From the NCBI GenBank assembly GCA_020846655.1, contig JADLDL010000223.1:1-37757 (forward strand): a stretch of DNA of 37,757 nt, given 5' to 3'. Under the pieces are notes generated by a model. That model was not told the origin of the DNA. It saw nothing but the letters and a program-made list of their open reading frames with translations, and did no database searches. Positions within the stretch are counted from its first letter, which is position 1. Every line of letters begins with the position of its first letter. The stretch comes from Saprospiraceae bacterium (lineage in GTDB: Bacteria > Bacteroidota > Bacteroidia > Chitinophagales > Saprospiraceae). The position numbers and the translations under genes were made by a program. Positions 15,329 through 25,602 of the stretch are shown here, in pieces.

Positions 15329-18300
15329 CTACCCGGCTTCGAACACCATGGCTTCGTGGCTGAGTTTGCGGAAATCCACGGGTGCTACGGCGGAAACGCC
15401 TTGTTCGGGCATGTAGACGCCGTAGATGGTGTCGACGGCGGCCATGGTGGCTTTGTTGTGGGTGACCACGATAAACTGCGAGTCCTTGGAAAACTGGCGG
15501 ATGATGCGGTTGAATTTTTCGATGTTGGCGTCGTCCAGCGGAGCGTCGACCTCGTCGAAAATACAAAAGGGGGCCGGTTTGAGCAGGTAGAGGGCAAAGA
15601 GCAAGGCCGTGGCGGTGAGGGTCTTTTCGCCGCCGGAGAGTTGGGCGATGGTTTGGGGGCGCTTGCCTTTGGGTTTGGCGATGATGTTGATGTCGGAGTC
15701 GAGCGGGGTGTCGGGGTGGGTGAGCAGGAGGTCGGCGGAGTCGTCTTCGGTGAAGAGGGTGCGGAACACCTGGATGAAGTTTTCGCGCACCTGCTGGAAG
15801 GATTCGAGGAAGCGCAGGGTAGCGGTTTCCTCGATTTCTTTCATCGTCTGGATGAGGTTTTCCTTGGCGGCCAGGATGTCGTTGCGCTGGCCGGCGATGC
15901 TGTCGTAGCGCTCTTTGATTTCGTTGTAGGCCTCTACCGCCAGGGGATTGATTTCGCCGTAGGTGTCGAGGCGGCGTTTGAGGTTGTTGACCTCGCGCTC
16001 CAGGGTATCGCGGTCGTATTTGGGGTCGGGTTCGTTGTTGATGACGTCGTTGACCGACATGCCGAATTCGGCGCGCAGGCGTTCGCCGATGGCGGTAATT
16101 TCAAATTTGACATCGCTGAATTTGTCCTTCAGGCGGTTGATCATGCCTTGCAGGTCTTGCTGGCTGCGGTAGAGCTCGCGCAGGGCGTTTTCGCGCTCGT
16201 GAATTTCGTTGCGGGCTTTAAAATACACCTGCTCGGCTTCGCTGAGGGTGGCTTCGCGGGCCTTTTTTTCGGCGTAGCCGGCTGATAATTCCTGCTCAAG
16301 GCGGGCAATTTCGGCGCGGACAAACGCGGTTTCCTCGCTGTTTTTGACCTGGGTGGCCTGGTTTTGTTGGGTTTGGGCCTGCAATTCGGCGCGGCGTTTT
16401 TCGCGGAAACTCAGTTCCTGCTGAAACACGTTCACTTTGTTTTGCTGGCGGATAAACTCGATGTTTTTCTGGTTGTACTCGTGGCTGTTGCGGCTGAGTT
16501 GCTCGGCCACTTCGCGGAAACTGCCGTCGGCGCTGCTCAGGCGCTCGCGGAGGGCGGTGGCGGCGGCCTGGTGGCCGCCCAGTTGGGTTTCGATGTCGGC
16601 GTTGCTGCTGACCAGTTGGCGGATGAGGTCGCCGCTTTCGGCGGCTTTGGCATCGAAATTCTGGACAAAGGTGGCGATGTTGTCGATCCGGGCGCGCAGG
16701 CCGGCCTGTTCGGACTGTAGCCGCCCCAGGGCTTCGCGTTCCCGCGTGAGGAAGGTGGATTGGTCGGCGTTTTTCAGGCTTTGCAAATGCGTGCGCAGGG
16801 TAGCCAGGCGGTTGTTGTAGTCGGTTTCGGCGGCTTCGAGTTTTTTGATCTCGGTTTCCAGGATTTCCAGGTTCTTTTTCCGCCCGATTTTTTTGCCCTC
16901 AAACAAACCGACCGATCCGCCGCTGAGGCTGAAACGGCGACGCACAAAAGTGCCGGAGCGCGAGAGTAGGGTAGGGCTGCGGCCTTCGGTATCGGCGGCG
17001 GCCAGGGAGGCACTGAGCAGTTCTTTGCCGTTGTCGTCTACAATCAGCACATTTTCAAGCAAGTAGGCCACCAGGGGGCGGTATTGCGGGTCCACCTCCA
17101 CGAGGCTGATGGCTTCGATGCCGGCGGGCAGCAGGGTGAGCGGCGGGGCGTAGTGGGCAAAAGCGTCGAGCAGGAAAAAGTTGGCGCGGCCTTTCTGGCT
17201 GCGGCCGAGCAACTGGATGGCCTGCACGGCGGCATCGGCATCGGGCACCACGTAGTAGTTGAGGTAGGGTTCCAGGTAATTTTCGATGATGACCCGGTAT
17301 TCTTCGCGCACGTAGATCAGGTCGCTGAGCAGGGGGCAGTTTTTGGCCCAGTCTTTTTGTTGGCTCAGGAACTTGATGCTTTCCGGAAAGCCTTCGAGGC
17401 TCTCCACCATGCTTTTGGTGAGTTTAAATTCGTTGCGCTTGGCGTCGAGCAGGCGGTTGTGATCGGCCAGTTTTTTGGTCATGGCCTCGATGTCGCGTTC
17501 GGCGTTGGCGATATCGTTTCGTCGTTTTTCTTCGAGGCTTTCGAGGCCGGCAATTTTTTCCTGCTGGGCGCCGGCGAGTTGGTCGATGCCCTGGATTTTG
17601 GTTTCCAGGTCCTGCATTTCGCTGCGGCGCTGGGCCACATCGGCGAGGGTGCGCTCCACGTCGCGGCGCAGGTTTTCGATTTGGTTTTGCTGAACCGCCT
17701 TTTGTTTTTCGAGTTCGACGATGATGCGCTCGATGTTTTGTTGTTCGCGGACAAACTCGTCGAGGTTGCCTTTGAGCAGGCTGTGGTCGCTGCGGACCTT
17801 TTCGAGGATCAGCCGGGCTTGTTCGAGGGCTTCCTCAAATTCGGTTTCCAGGCGTTTTTCGTAATTCAGGTCTGTTTGGTAGCCTTCGATTTCGCTGCTG
17901 AGTTGGCGCAGGGTGTCGGCGGCGCGTTGGATCTGGTCGTCGAGGCGGCGGGCGTCCTGCTCCACGAAGGAGAGTTTTTGCGCCAGCATATTTTTTTCAT
18001 TCTCCTTGCCCCGGATCCGACCGGTGAGTTGGTTGACTTCCTGCTGGTGGGTGCTCAGGGAGCTCTCTTTGTCGGTGTGGGTTTTGCGCAGGGCTTCGAT
18101 ATCGGCCTCAAGTTGGCGGGCTTTGGCTTCGGCGCCGCGGTACTGGTCTTCTTCGCGGGTGATCTGGCCTTCGAGTTCTTTGTAGGCTTTGCGGTGCCGC
18201 ACGAGGTTTTGAACGGCCAGTTCGACGCTAAGTTTTTTGTACTCCTCTTTCATCTCGTAGAACCGCTGGGTGCGCTGCGCCTGTTTTTCGAGTTTTTTCA

Positions 18301-18904
18301 ACTGGTCTTCGATCTCGTAGAGCAAGTCTTCGACGCGGTCGAGGTCGGCAGCGGTGGCTTCGAGTTTGACCTGGGTTTCGTGTTTGCGGGCTTTGTATTT
18401 GCTGACGCCGGCGGCCTGCTCGAACATGCGGCGTCGGGCTTGCTCGCGGTCGCTGAGCATATCCTCCACCATGTTGAGGGCGATGATGGCGTAGGAATCG
18501 GCGCCGATACCGGTGTCGAGAAACAGGGAGGTGATGTCTTTGAGGCGGCAGGGTACGCCGTTGAGGCGGTATTCGCTTTCGCCGCTGCGGTAGAGCAGGC
18601 GGCTGATGGTGACGTTTTGGTACTCGGTGGGCAGGATGTTTTTGGAGTTCTCGAAGGTCAGCGACACCTGGGCCATTTGCGCTTCCTTGCGCTTTTTGGT
18701 GCCGTTGAAAATGACGCTCACCATCTTGTCGAGACGCAACTGGCTGCTTTTTTGCTCGCCCAATACCCAGCGCACGGCATCCACGACATTGCTTTTGCCC
18801 GAGCCGTTGGGGCCCACCACGCCGGTGACGTCGGAATTGAAATGAATGACGGTTTCGTTGGCAAACGATTTAAAACCTTTCAGTTCTAAGGATTTCAGCC
18901 GCAT
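15329..18904 (-). CDS. smc: Chromosome partition protein SMC
   Basis: 1191 residues from ATG 18904 (MRLKSLELKGFKSFA); the frame is open 25 codons further upstream, but homologues start here. The N-terminal head has Walker A GPNGSGKSN (31-39) and a VRWVLGEQ segment. Two long coiled coils follow (about 170-500 and 660-1000), with a hinge between (about 510-660, including DLIYVREEYRVIIENYLE and the glycine-bearing strands). The C-terminal head has the ABC signature LSGGEK (about 1089), Walker B FCIFDEVDAPLDD (about 1113) and a switch His in VVTHNKATM. SMC dimers, with ScpAB, extrude and hold chromosome loops. No scpA or scpB is adjacent. It converges on the DUF3570 gene. Confidence 0.97.
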   Translation of the reverse strand: MRLKSLELKGFKSFANETVIHFNSDVTGVVGPNGSGKSNVVDAVRWVLGEQKSSQLRLDKMVSVIFNGTKKRKEAQMAQVSLTFENSKNILPTEYQNVTISRLLYRSGESEYRLNGVPCRLKDITSLFLDTGIGADSYAIIALNMVEDMLSDREQARRRMFEQAAGVSKYKARKHETQVKLEATAADLDRVEDLLYEIEDQLKKLEKQAQRTQRFYEMKEEYKKLSVELAVQNLVRHRKAYKELEGQITREEDQYRGAEAKARQLEADIEALRKTHTDKESSLSTHQQEVNQLTGRIRGKENEKNMLAQKLSFVEQDARRLDDQIQRAADTLRQLSSEIEGYQTDLNYEKRLETEFEEALEQARLILEKVRSDHSLLKGNLDEFVREQQNIERIIVELEKQKAVQQNQIENLRRDVERTLADVAQRRSEMQDLETKIQGIDQLAGAQQEKIAGLESLEEKRRNDIANAERDIEAMTKKLADHNRLLDAKRNEFKLTKSMVESLEGFPESIKFLSQQKDWAKNCPLLSDLIYVREEYRVIIENYLEPYLNYYVVPDADAAVQAIQLLGRSQKGRANFFLLDAFAHYAPPLTLLPAGIEAISLVEVDPQYRPLVAYLLENVLIVDDNGKELLSASLAAADTEGRSPTLLSRSGTFVRRRFSLSGGSVGLFEGKKIGRKKNLEILETEIKKLEAAETDYNNRLATLRTHLQSLKNADQSTFLTREREALGRLQSEQAGLRARIDNIATFVQNFDAKAAESGDLIRQLVSSNADIETQLGGHQAAATALRERLSSADGSFREVAEQLSRNSHEYNQKNIEFIRQQNKVNVFQQELSFREKRRAELQAQTQQNQATQVKNSEETAFVRAEIARLEQELSAGYAEKKAREATLSEAEQVYFKARNEIHERENALRELYRSQQDLQGMINRLKDKFSDVKFEITAIGERLRAEFGMSVNDVINNEPDPKYDRDTLEREVNNLKRRLDTYGEINPLAVEAYNEIKERYDSIAGQRNDILAAKENLIQTMKEIEETATLRFLESFQQVRENFIQVFRTLFTEDDSADLLLTHPDTPLDSDINIIAKPKGKRPQTIAQLSGGEKTLTATALLFALYLLKPAPFCIFDEVDAPLDDANIEKFNRIIRQFSKDSQFIVVTHNKATMAAVDTIYGVYMPEQGVSAVAPVDFRKLSHEAMVFEAG

Positions 18905-19266
18905 ATCTGTTCGAGTCGAATGTCGTGAGTGTTTTTTGCCAGGGGCAATACTGGCGAAAAAGGCCAAAAAAGCGGGCAAAAATAGGGAAATGAGCAGGAA
19001 TTTGTCAGGAAAGTTACCAACAGGAAGTGGCGCAGGGAGATCAGGGGCTGTTGCTTCAAATTCCCGCCGGGCCTCAAGGCTAAAAAGGTTAAAAAATGAG
19101 TAGATTGTACAAAAGCCGTAATTTTCCCGCCGCTTATCCCAAAAGGATAGCCATTTACCAAATATAGGTCCCTACCCTTATCCTTGCCCAACCCGTTTTG
19201 GAGCGGATTTTGCGGCATTTTCTGTCTGCCCTTTTTTGATAATCGATTTCTCAACTTCGGTCTTTA
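18905..19266. other. Divergent intergenic region, smc / OmpA gene
   Basis: 362 bases with no gene. It must hold promoters for smc (minus) and for the OmpA protein (plus). On the minus strand a good Bacteroidota-type -7 box is seen at 19159-19166; on the plus strand nothing as clear. No repeat or RNA gene was recognised. Confidence 0.6.
19159..19191 (-). promoter_or_regulatory. Candidate Bacteroidota-type promoter for smc
   Basis: On the minus strand TATATTTG (19159-19166) fits the TAnnTTTG -7 box, with TTG (19189-19191) 22 bases upstream as a -33 element. The distance to the smc start is about 250 bases, long for a leader, so this is only a candidate. Confidence 0.35.
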
Positions 19267-21072
19267 ATGATGAAACTCATCCGTTTCCTCTGCCTCCTAT
19301 TTTTTACCCCCTCCTTGTTGAATGCCCAGGCGACTTGGGAAATCGGTATTGCCGGCGGCGCCACGGCCTATGCCGGCGATGTGAACGCCGAACGATTTTA
19401 CGATCTGGACAATAAAAACCTGGGCTATGGCCTCCTCGTACGCCGGCATTTCAGCCCGGTGATCGCCCTGCGGCTCAATTATTTAGGTGGAAAAATTTCC
19501 GGTGACGAGTCTCATTTTTCCGAACCCTTCTGGCGAAAAGAACGCGCCTTTCAGTTTGATACCGATTTTCATGAAGCCAGTCTCCTGCTCGAATGGGACA
19601 TCTTCGGCCAACGCCGGCGCAACGGCTGGCGCTTCCGCAAAATATTCGCCCCTTATGTGTTTGCCGGCGCCGGATATAATTTTTTTACGCTGCATACCGA
19701 CTACAACGACGCCCCCGAACTCAACCCCAGCGTGCCGGCAGACCGGATTCTGGCCGACAAAAACAAGCGCCAAACCTCGCCTACTCCAGTGCTGCACGTA
19801 GGCGGCGGCTTCAAATGGGACCTCGGGCGCTATTGGCTGCTGGGGTTTGAACTAGGGCTCCGGCCGGTGTTCTCAGACTACATCGACGGGATCAGCCAAT
19901 CGGGCAACCCGGACCAACGCGACTGGTATGCCTTCGGCGGCATCACCCTCTCGCACCGTATCCGCGAGGTGGACACCGACCGCGACTGGATCCCCAACCA
20001 CCGCGACAAATGCCCCCTGGCGCCCGGTTTCAAAGCAATGAAAGGCTGCCCCGATGCCGATGGCGACCGCATCACCGATGGCGAAGACGATTGCCCCGAC
20101 CAGCCCGGCGTACCCTCAGCAAAAGGCTGCCCGGACGCAGATGGCGACGGCACCCGCGACTCTTTCGACCTCTGCCCCGAAGCCATAGGCTTGCTGACCC
20201 AGTGCGGCTGCCCGGACCGCGATGGCGACACGGTGCCCGACCCTGAAGATGCCTGCCCCGACTCTGCCGGCGTGGTTTTCCTGTTCGGCTGCCCGGACGG
20301 CGACCAGGACGGCATCGCCGACCGCGACGACAAATGCCCCGACCAGGGTGGGCGTATTTTGCCCAACGGCTGTCCGGACCAGGATGGCGATGGGGTAGAG
20401 GATGCCCTGGACCGCTGCCCGGCACAGCACGGCCTGGCGCAGTTTCAGGGCTGCCCCGACACCGACGAGGATGGCATCGAGGATGACTTGGACAAATGCC
20501 CCGCCGTGAAGGGCGTCCTGGCCTTCGAGGGTTGCCCGGACACCGACAACGATGGTATCCAGGACTCGCTGGACCGCTGTCCGCTCATCAGCGGCCTGGA
20601 AAAATTCCAGGGCTGCCCCGATACCGACGGCGATGGCCTGGAAGATGCCTTGGACAAATGCCCGACGGTAGCCGGTACAGAGGCCAACAAGGGCTGTCCG
20701 GAATTGAAAAAAGAGGTGAAAAAGCAGATAGCCAAAGAGGTGCGGAACATCCAGTTTGAGACGGCTTCGGACAAACTGACGGCCGCCTCGGTGCCGGTAC
20801 TGGAGCACCTGGCGGAAATCCTGCAAGGATACCCGAACTACAAGGTGAATGTGTCGGGCCATACGGACAGCCAGGGGCCCGACAAAAAGAACCTCGCCTT
20901 GTCGGACCGGCGGGCCAACCGTTGTGTGGAAAAACTGGTGGAGTTGGGCATTGAAAAGGAGCGCCTTACGGCAAAAGGTTTTGGGGAACGCAAGCCCATT
21001 GCGAGCAACAAAACAGCCAAAGGCAAAGCGAAAAACCGCCGGGTGGAGTTTGAATTGGTGCGGATGTATTGA
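19267..21072 (+). CDS. OmpA-family protein with thrombospondin type 3 repeats
   Basis: 601 residues, with a signal peptide (MMKLIRFLCLLFFTPSLLNAQ); the ATG at 19270 is an equal start. Residues 22-235 are a small beta-barrel-like domain. About 236-480 hold roughly ten Ca-binding thrombospondin type 3 repeats, each with an Asp-rich CPDxDGDGxxDxxDxCP pattern. About 490-601 form the OmpA peptidoglycan-binding domain, with IQFETASDKL, the binding-site segment VNVSGHTDSQGPDKKNLALS, DRRAN and KNRRVEFEL. It ties the outer membrane to peptidoglycan, with the repeats as a Ca-stiffened spacer. This architecture is common and highly expressed in Bacteroidota. It lies alone between smc and the convergent STAS gene. 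Confidence 0.95.
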   Translation: MMKLIRFLCLLFFTPSLLNAQATWEIGIAGGATAYAGDVNAERFYDLDNKNLGYGLLVRRHFSPVIALRLNYLGGKISGDESHFSEPFWRKERAFQFDTDFHEASLLLEWDIFGQRRRNGWRFRKIFAPYVFAGAGYNFFTLHTDYNDAPELNPSVPADRILADKNKRQTSPTPVLHVGGGFKWDLGRYWLLGFELGLRPVFSDYIDGISQSGNPDQRDWYAFGGITLSHRIREVDTDRDWIPNHRDKCPLAPGFKAMKGCPDADGDRITDGEDDCPDQPGVPSAKGCPDADGDGTRDSFDLCPEAIGLLTQCGCPDRDGDTVPDPEDACPDSAGVVFLFGCPDGDQDGIADRDDKCPDQGGRILPNGCPDQDGDGVEDALDRCPAQHGLAQFQGCPDTDEDGIEDDLDKCPAVKGVLAFEGCPDTDNDGIQDSLDRCPLISGLEKFQGCPDTDGDGLEDALDKCPTVAGTEANKGCPELKKEVKKQIAKEVRNIQFETASDKLTAASVPVLEHLAEILQGYPNYKVNVSGHTDSQGPDKKNLALSDRRANRCVEKLVELGIEKERLTAKGFGERKPIASNKTAKGKAKNRRVEFELVRMY

Positions 21073-21112
21073 TCGGGGCCAGGCGGCTACACCGTTTTAC
21101 GGAAAAATAAAA

Positions 21113-21146
21113 AATGGGCTGCTTTTCACCCGAAAAGCAGCCCATT
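21113..21146 (-). terminator. Terminator of the STAS gene
   Basis: A perfect 14-bp stem (21113-21126 with 21133-21146) and a 6-nt loop. On the minus strand it is followed by tttttatttttcc. It may also serve the convergent OmpA gene, although the plus side has no T run. Confidence 0.8.
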
Positions 21147-21181
21147 CTCTAATGTATACTTCGTACTAAAAAATCATTTTC

Positions 21182-21204
21182 GCTCATTCATCATTCATCA
21201 TTCA
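21182..21204. repeat. Partial GAATGAT/ATTCATC repeat, copy C (one arm)
   Basis: gctcattcatcattcatc and following bases form one arm of the repeat found complete at 6727 and 15209. Read on the minus strand, it begins in the TGA stop of the STAS gene (gaatgatgaatgatgaatg). No opposite arm follows within the next 60 bases. Confidence 0.65.
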
Positions 21205-21582
21205 CTCTCCGGCTTCTTCTTTGAGTTCGCGTTCGATTTCTTCCATTTTCACAAAATCGATGGCTTCGCTGAGGGTAGGGAGCATAGTGAGGATGGTATC
21301 GAGTCGGGAAATTTCGATCAGTTTGGTGACCATGGGCTGTAATTTGCCGGCAATAATGAAGGAACCCGTGTCTTTCCAGATGCGGTGCGCTGTCAAAATG
21401 GCACTCAGTCCGCTGGAGTCAACAAATTTGACTTGCGACAAGTCGAGGATCAGGTGGCGGATTCCTTCCTGGTTTAGAAAAATAAAATCACTCTTCAGAC
21501 CCGGCGCAATGGTGGAATTCAGGTTTTCTTCGCCGAGTGTCAAGACAGCATACTGGTCTTGTTTATCGATGTTGTACTTCAT
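21202..21582 (-). CDS. STAS domain anti-sigma factor antagonist-like protein
   Basis: 126 residues from ATG 21582 (MKYNIDKQDQYAVLTL); the frame is open 36 codons further upstream without homology. One STAS domain, with the SpoIIAA-type phosphorylation loop VKFVDSSGLSAIL, in which the Ser of DSSG is the residue that a partner kinase would modify. A short acidic tail ends the protein. STAS proteins of this kind bind anti-sigma kinases and act in partner-switching regulation. No kinase or phosphatase is next to it, so the partner is encoded elsewhere. It is divergent from the ClpC gene across about 400 bases and ends at a perfect terminator hairpin. Confidence 0.88.
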   Translation of the reverse strand: MKYNIDKQDQYAVLTLGEENLNSTIAPGLKSDFIFLNQEGIRHLILDLSQVKFVDSSGLSAILTAHRIWKDTGSFIIAGKLQPMVTKLIEISRLDTILTMLPTLSEAIDFVKMEEIERELKEEAGE

Positions 21583-21986
21583 AGTGATCTGATTTACAGC
21601 GTAGTGAAGGGATAGCAGCAACCTTTTGTCGCTGTGTGCGCTCAAAAATGCCTGCAAATGTAGGGATTGCCGGGCGCTTTTCGACAACAAAATGAATCCC
21701 TTTTTTCCAAGGCCATTTTACCTGACAGGGCGTCAGGCTGTACATACTGGCATTATTTTTACCAGAAGAAATGGACAACTTGGTCCGGCCCGTTTCTCCC
21801 ACCAGAAGGAAAGACGAAAACCTGCTCGTCTATTTTTTGTTAAAAGAAATCCCGGTTCGGGAAGAAATTCTTGAATATTACCCGGCAATAAGGTTAAACT
21901 TGTCCCAACTTTAAATGGGACGGATTTATACCAGCGTGTTTTGCGTTTATTGCTTTTACCTGATCATTTCACCCTTGTTTGGTACA
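21583..21986. other. Divergent intergenic region, STAS gene / clpC
   Basis: 404 bases with no convincing gene; the clpC frame is open over the last 72 bases, but the protein starts at 21987. It holds a short palindrome cctgac-agggc-gtcagg (21721-21737), then a TGGCA-N-TTAC-like segment (21748-21762) that weakly resembles a sigma-54 site, and a small hairpin gtccca/tgggac (21902-21921). No RNA gene recognised. Confidence 0.5.
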
Positions 21987-24578
21987 ATGAATAAAAAGTT
22001 TTCCCCGATTGTCAAGCAAATCATCCACCAGAGTGGCCAGGAAGCCCGGCGCCTGGGGCATGATTATATTGGCGCCGAGCATTTGTTGCTGGGCATGATC
22101 GCCGAACGCGACAGCCTGCCGGTGCGGGTGCTCGATGCCTTGCTGGTAGATGTACACGATTTAAAAAAACGACTCGAACGCTCCATCCCGCGCTACAGCG
22201 CCTATCCGCCCGCCGAAAACCTGTTTGTCGGCGAATTTCAGGTGACCACCCAGGTACAACGCGTCCTGAAAGTCACCTTCCTGGAAGCCAAATTGATGAA
22301 AAGTGAGGAAATTTATCCCGAACACCTGATGCTTTCCCTGCTCAAACATACCGATACATTTGCGACCAAACTTTTAAACGAATACGACGTGGACTACGAT
22401 AATTTCAAAAAAGAACTGGAATACGTGCGCTCCGAACAAGATCTCACGCATCCCAACCTCTTCTCGCAGGCGTCGAGCGAAGGCTCCGGCGAATACGACG
22501 AAGACGAGGACCGCAACTTCCGGTCCAGCCAAAAAGGCCAGCAAAAAAGCCGGACGCCGGTGCTCGATAATTTCGGCCGCGACATCACCAAACTGGCCGA
22601 AGAATCCAAACTCGACCCGATCATCGGGCGTGAAACGGAGATTGAGCGCGTGAGCCAAATCCTCAGCCGCCGCAAAAAGAACAACCCCATCCTGATCGGC
22701 GAACCCGGCGTGGGCAAAACCGCCATCGTGGAAGGCCTGGCCCTGCGGATCATGCAGAAAAAAGTGAGCCGCACCCTGTTCAACAAACGCATCGTGATGC
22801 TCGACCTGGCTGCCCTGGTGGCCGGTACCAAGTACCGCGGCCAGTTTGAAGAACGGATCAAGGCCATCATGAACGAACTGGAAAAAAGCCGCGACGTGAT
22901 CCTGTTTATCGACGAGATCCACACCATCGTGGGCGCCGGCGGCGCTACCGGCTCGCTGGATGCGTCCAATATTTTCAAACCCGCGCTCGCCCGTGGCGAA
23001 CTCCAGTGCATCGGCGCCAGCACCCTCGACGAATACCGCCAGTACATCGAGAAAGACGGCGCCCTCGACCGCCGTTTCCAAAAGGTTATGGTGGACCCGC
23101 CCAGCCAGGAAGATACCATCCATATCCTGCAGAACATTCAGCCCAAATACGAAGAGTTTCACAACGTGACCTATTCGCCGGAGGCGGTGAAAGCCTGCGT
23201 ACGACTCAGCGACCGCTACATTACCGACCGCTTCCTGCCGGACAAAGCCATCGACGTGCTCGACGAAGTGGGCGCCCGTGTTCACCTGAAAAACATCGTG
23301 GTGCCCAAGCACATCGAAGAACTGGAGGCCAAAATCGAGGAACTCAAAGAGCAGAAAAACCAGGCCGTCAAAAACCAGCAATACGAAGACGCCGCCAACC
23401 TGCGCGATCAGGAAAGCAAACTCGTCCGCCAGTTGGAATTTGCCAAAGTGGAGTGGGAAGAAGAAAGCAAAACCAAGCGCTACCCCGTCGAGGAAGATGA
23501 TATTGCCGAAGTAGTGGCTATGATGACCGGCATACCGGTGAAAAAAGTAGCCACCAGCGAAAGCAAAAAACTGGTGAACATGTCCGACGACCTGCGCAAA
23601 ATGGTCATCGGCCAGGAAGAAGCCATTACGAAAATTGCCAAAGCCATCCAGCGCAACCGCGTAGGCCTCAAAGACCCGCGCAAACCGATCGGTTCCTTTA
23701 TTTTCCTCGGCCCGACCGGGGTGGGTAAAACGGAATTGGCCAAAGCGCTGGCCCGCTACCTGTTCGACAGCGAAGACGCCCTGGTGCGCATCGATATGTC
23801 GGAATACATGGAAAAATTCTCGGTGAGCCGCCTGATCGGCGCGCCTCCCGGCTATGTGGGCTACGAAGAAGGCGGTCAACTGACCGAAAAAGTGCGGCGC
23901 AAGCCCTACTCCGTGGTCTTGCTCGACGAGATCGAAAAAGCCCACCCGGACGTGTACAACATCCTGCTACAGGTGCTCGACGACGGCCAATTGACCGACG
24001 GCCTGGGCCGCAAGGTGGATTTCAAAAACACCATCATCATCATGACCTCGAACATCGGGGTACGCGACCTGAAGGACTTTGGCCAGGGCGTCGGTTTTGC
24101 CACCAAAGCCCGCCAGGAAGCCGCTGAGGACAACGCCAAATCGGTGATCCAGCGCGCCCTGAAAAAAACCTTCTCGCCGGAGTTCCTGAACCGGATCGAC
24201 GACGTGATGGTGTTCAATTCGCTGGGCCGTGCAGAGATTTTCAAAATCATCGACAACGCGCTCGCCGGCTTGATGAAGCGCCTGAACAATATGAAGTTTA
24301 CGCTGACGCTCAATGAAGAAGCGAAAGACTTTGTGGCGGAAAAAGGCTACGACCCGCAGTTTGGCGCGCGGCCGCTCCACCGGGCAATTCAAAAATACAT
24401 CGAGGATCCGCTCGCCGAGTTTATCCTGAGTGAAAACCCGGGCGAAGGCGCCGCCTTGCAGGCTACCTTGAACGACGAAAAAGACAAACTGGTGGTCACG
24501 TTCTTTACGGAAGAAAGCCCCAACCTGTCGAAGGAAAACAAGGAAGAGAACAAGGAAAGCGACAAGTTGAATGCCTGA
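21987..24578 (+). CDS. clpC: ATP-dependent Clp protease ATP-binding subunit, ClpC type
   Basis: 863 residues from ATG 21987 ([13 protein letters not shown]). Domains in order: Clp N-domain, two repeats (about 1-145, [15 protein letters not shown]); an acidic linker (about 150-195); AAA+ module 1 with Walker A GEPGVGKT (238-245) and Walker [10 protein letters not shown]; a UVR-like coiled-coil middle (about 449-485, [15 protein letters not shown]); AAA+ module 2 with Walker A GPTGVGKT (575-582), [20 protein letters not shown] and the C-terminal D2-small domain ([21 protein letters not shown]). The short middle domain with UVR separates ClpC from ClpB. It unfolds substrates for ClpP, using ATP. 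It is a single gene ending at a bidirectional terminator; no clpP or mcsB lies nearby. Confidence 0.95.
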   Translation: MNKKFSPIVKQIIHQSGQEARRLGHDYIGAEHLLLGMIAERDSLPVRVLDALLVDVHDLKKRLERSIPRYSAYPPAENLFVGEFQVTTQVQRVLKVTFLEAKLMKSEEIYPEHLMLSLLKHTDTFATKLLNEYDVDYDNFKKELEYVRSEQDLTHPNLFSQASSEGSGEYDEDEDRNFRSSQKGQQKSRTPVLDNFGRDITKLAEESKLDPIIGRETEIERVSQILSRRKKNNPILIGEPGVGKTAIVEGLALRIMQKKVSRTLFNKRIVMLDLAALVAGTKYRGQFEERIKAIMNELEKSRDVILFIDEIHTIVGAGGATGSLDASNIFKPALARGELQCIGASTLDEYRQYIEKDGALDRRFQKVMVDPPSQEDTIHILQNIQPKYEEFHNVTYSPEAVKACVRLSDRYITDRFLPDKAIDVLDEVGARVHLKNIVVPKHIEELEAKIEELKEQKNQAVKNQQYEDAANLRDQESKLVRQLEFAKVEWEEESKTKRYPVEEDDIAEVVAMMTGIPVKKVATSESKKLVNMSDDLRKMVIGQEEAITKIAKAIQRNRVGLKDPRKPIGSFIFLGPTGVGKTELAKALARYLFDSEDALVRIDMSEYMEKFSVSRLIGAPPGYVGYEEGGQLTEKVRRKPYSVVLLDEIEKAHPDVYNILLQVLDDGQLTDGLGRKVDFKNTIIIMTSNIGVRDLKDFGQGVGFATKARQEAAEDNAKSVIQRALKKTFSPEFLNRIDDVMVFNSLGRAEIFKIIDNALAGLMKRLNNMKFTLTLNEEAKDFVAEKGYDPQFGARPLHRAIQKYIEDPLAEFILSENPGEGAALQATLNDEKDKLVVTFFTEESPNLSKENKEENKESDKLNA

Positions 24579-24604
24579 TCCACATCAGGTCCACACATAA
24601 AAAA

Positions 24605-24640
24605 ACGGGCGGTTCCGCGAGGAAACCGCCCGTTTTTTTT
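24605..24640. terminator. Bidirectional terminator between clpC and the DUF2911 gene
   Basis: A 10-bp perfect stem (24605-24614 with 24624-24633). It has T8 on the plus side and T6-T7 on the minus side, placed between two convergent genes that both need an end. Confidence 0.92.
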
Positions 24641-24658
24641 ATTCAAACTTTACCTGCA

Positions 24659-25516
24659 TTACTTCTTTTTCGACCACTCAGCGATCGATTTTTCGTTCAT
24701 GCGCGGGTAGTCGGCGTTGCCGTCGGCTTTAGCCAGTTCGGTGCTTTTGTTGGCCGTAGCGATAGCGTCTTTGTACTGACCCAGTTCAGCCTGGATGTTG
24801 GCTTTCAGGCGCAGGATCCAGAATTTGTCGCCGCCTTTTTCCAGGCAGGAGTTTACCCAGGCCAGGGCTTGCTTCATGTCTTTTTTCGACTCGTAGTAGT
24901 AGCGGGCTGCTGCGTAGTAGTCGTTGGCTTTCGGGCCGGCCATGGTGGCGGTGATATCACTCATCACTTTGGCATCGGTGTTCACCGTGATCGGCACTAC
25001 CACCTTGGTGTTTTCCCAGGAAATTTCCAGGTCGGCGCCATCGTTGCGCAGGTTGGAGATTTCCATGGTAAAACTTTCCACTTTGTTGCTCAGCGCCTGT
25101 ACGGGCACTTTTACGCGGCCAGCCACATCTTCTTCTTTGAATTCTTTGGCATCCGGAGCGCCCCAGAAAGTGGTGTTTTTGTAAAAAATGATGGTCCACT
25201 CTTTTTGGTCCGGAATCGTGTACAAGGCGTAGGTGCCTTTGGGCAGGGAAACACTGGACACCTGGGCGTCGTCGCTAAACGAAACTTTGGTGGACGCGTT
25301 GGCGCCCGTGCGCCACAGTTCGCCGAAGGGTACCAGGTCGCCGAAAATTTTGCGGCCTTTGGCGCTGGGGCGGGAGTATTCCAGGTCCATCGTGATCAGG
25401 CCGACTTCCTGGTTGATTTTGGCTACCGGGCTCGGTGCGGGCGTTTTGATTTGTGCCTGGCTCAGCGTCGCGGCTGCAAAAAGGGAAAGAACTGTAAGAC
25501 AAAATGATTTCATCAT
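24659..25516 (-). CDS. DUF2911 domain-containing exported protein
   Basis: 285 residues with a signal peptide (MMKSFCLTVLSLFAAATLSQAQ); ATG 25513 is an equal start. DUF2911 spans about 30-175, marked by GLITMDLEYSRPSAKGRKIFG, LVPFGELWRTGANASTKVSF, LPKGTYALYTIP and WTIIFYKNTTFWGAP. A short TPR-like helical tail follows (about 200-285, with ARYYYESKKDMKQALAWVNS). The family is widespread in Bacteroidota, and its biochemical function is unknown. Polar, secreted, no catalytic signature seen. It ends at the shared terminator with clpC and is divergent from the GNAT gene. Confidence 0.9.
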   Translation of the reverse strand: MMKSFCLTVLSLFAAATLSQAQIKTPAPSPVAKINQEVGLITMDLEYSRPSAKGRKIFGDLVPFGELWRTGANASTKVSFSDDAQVSSVSLPKGTYALYTIPDQKEWTIIFYKNTTFWGAPDAKEFKEEDVAGRVKVPVQALSNKVESFTMEISNLRNDGADLEISWENTKVVVPITVNTDAKVMSDITATMAGPKANDYYAAARYYYESKKDMKQALAWVNSCLEKGGDKFWILRLKANIQAELGQYKDAIATANKSTELAKADGNADYPRMNEKSIAEWSKKK

Positions 25517-25602
25517 GTGTAAGAATAGTTTTTTCGATGTAACAACTCGTGAAATAAATGGTTGGCAAAGGTGATAAATTCGCGCTTCACAACAGACACC
25601 CT

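Noticed and set aside
17084-18889. A 601-codon open frame opposite smc.
   Set aside because: It lies wholly within the coiled-coil part of smc, with repetitive Phe/Val/Ala-rich sequence typical of an antisense shadow.
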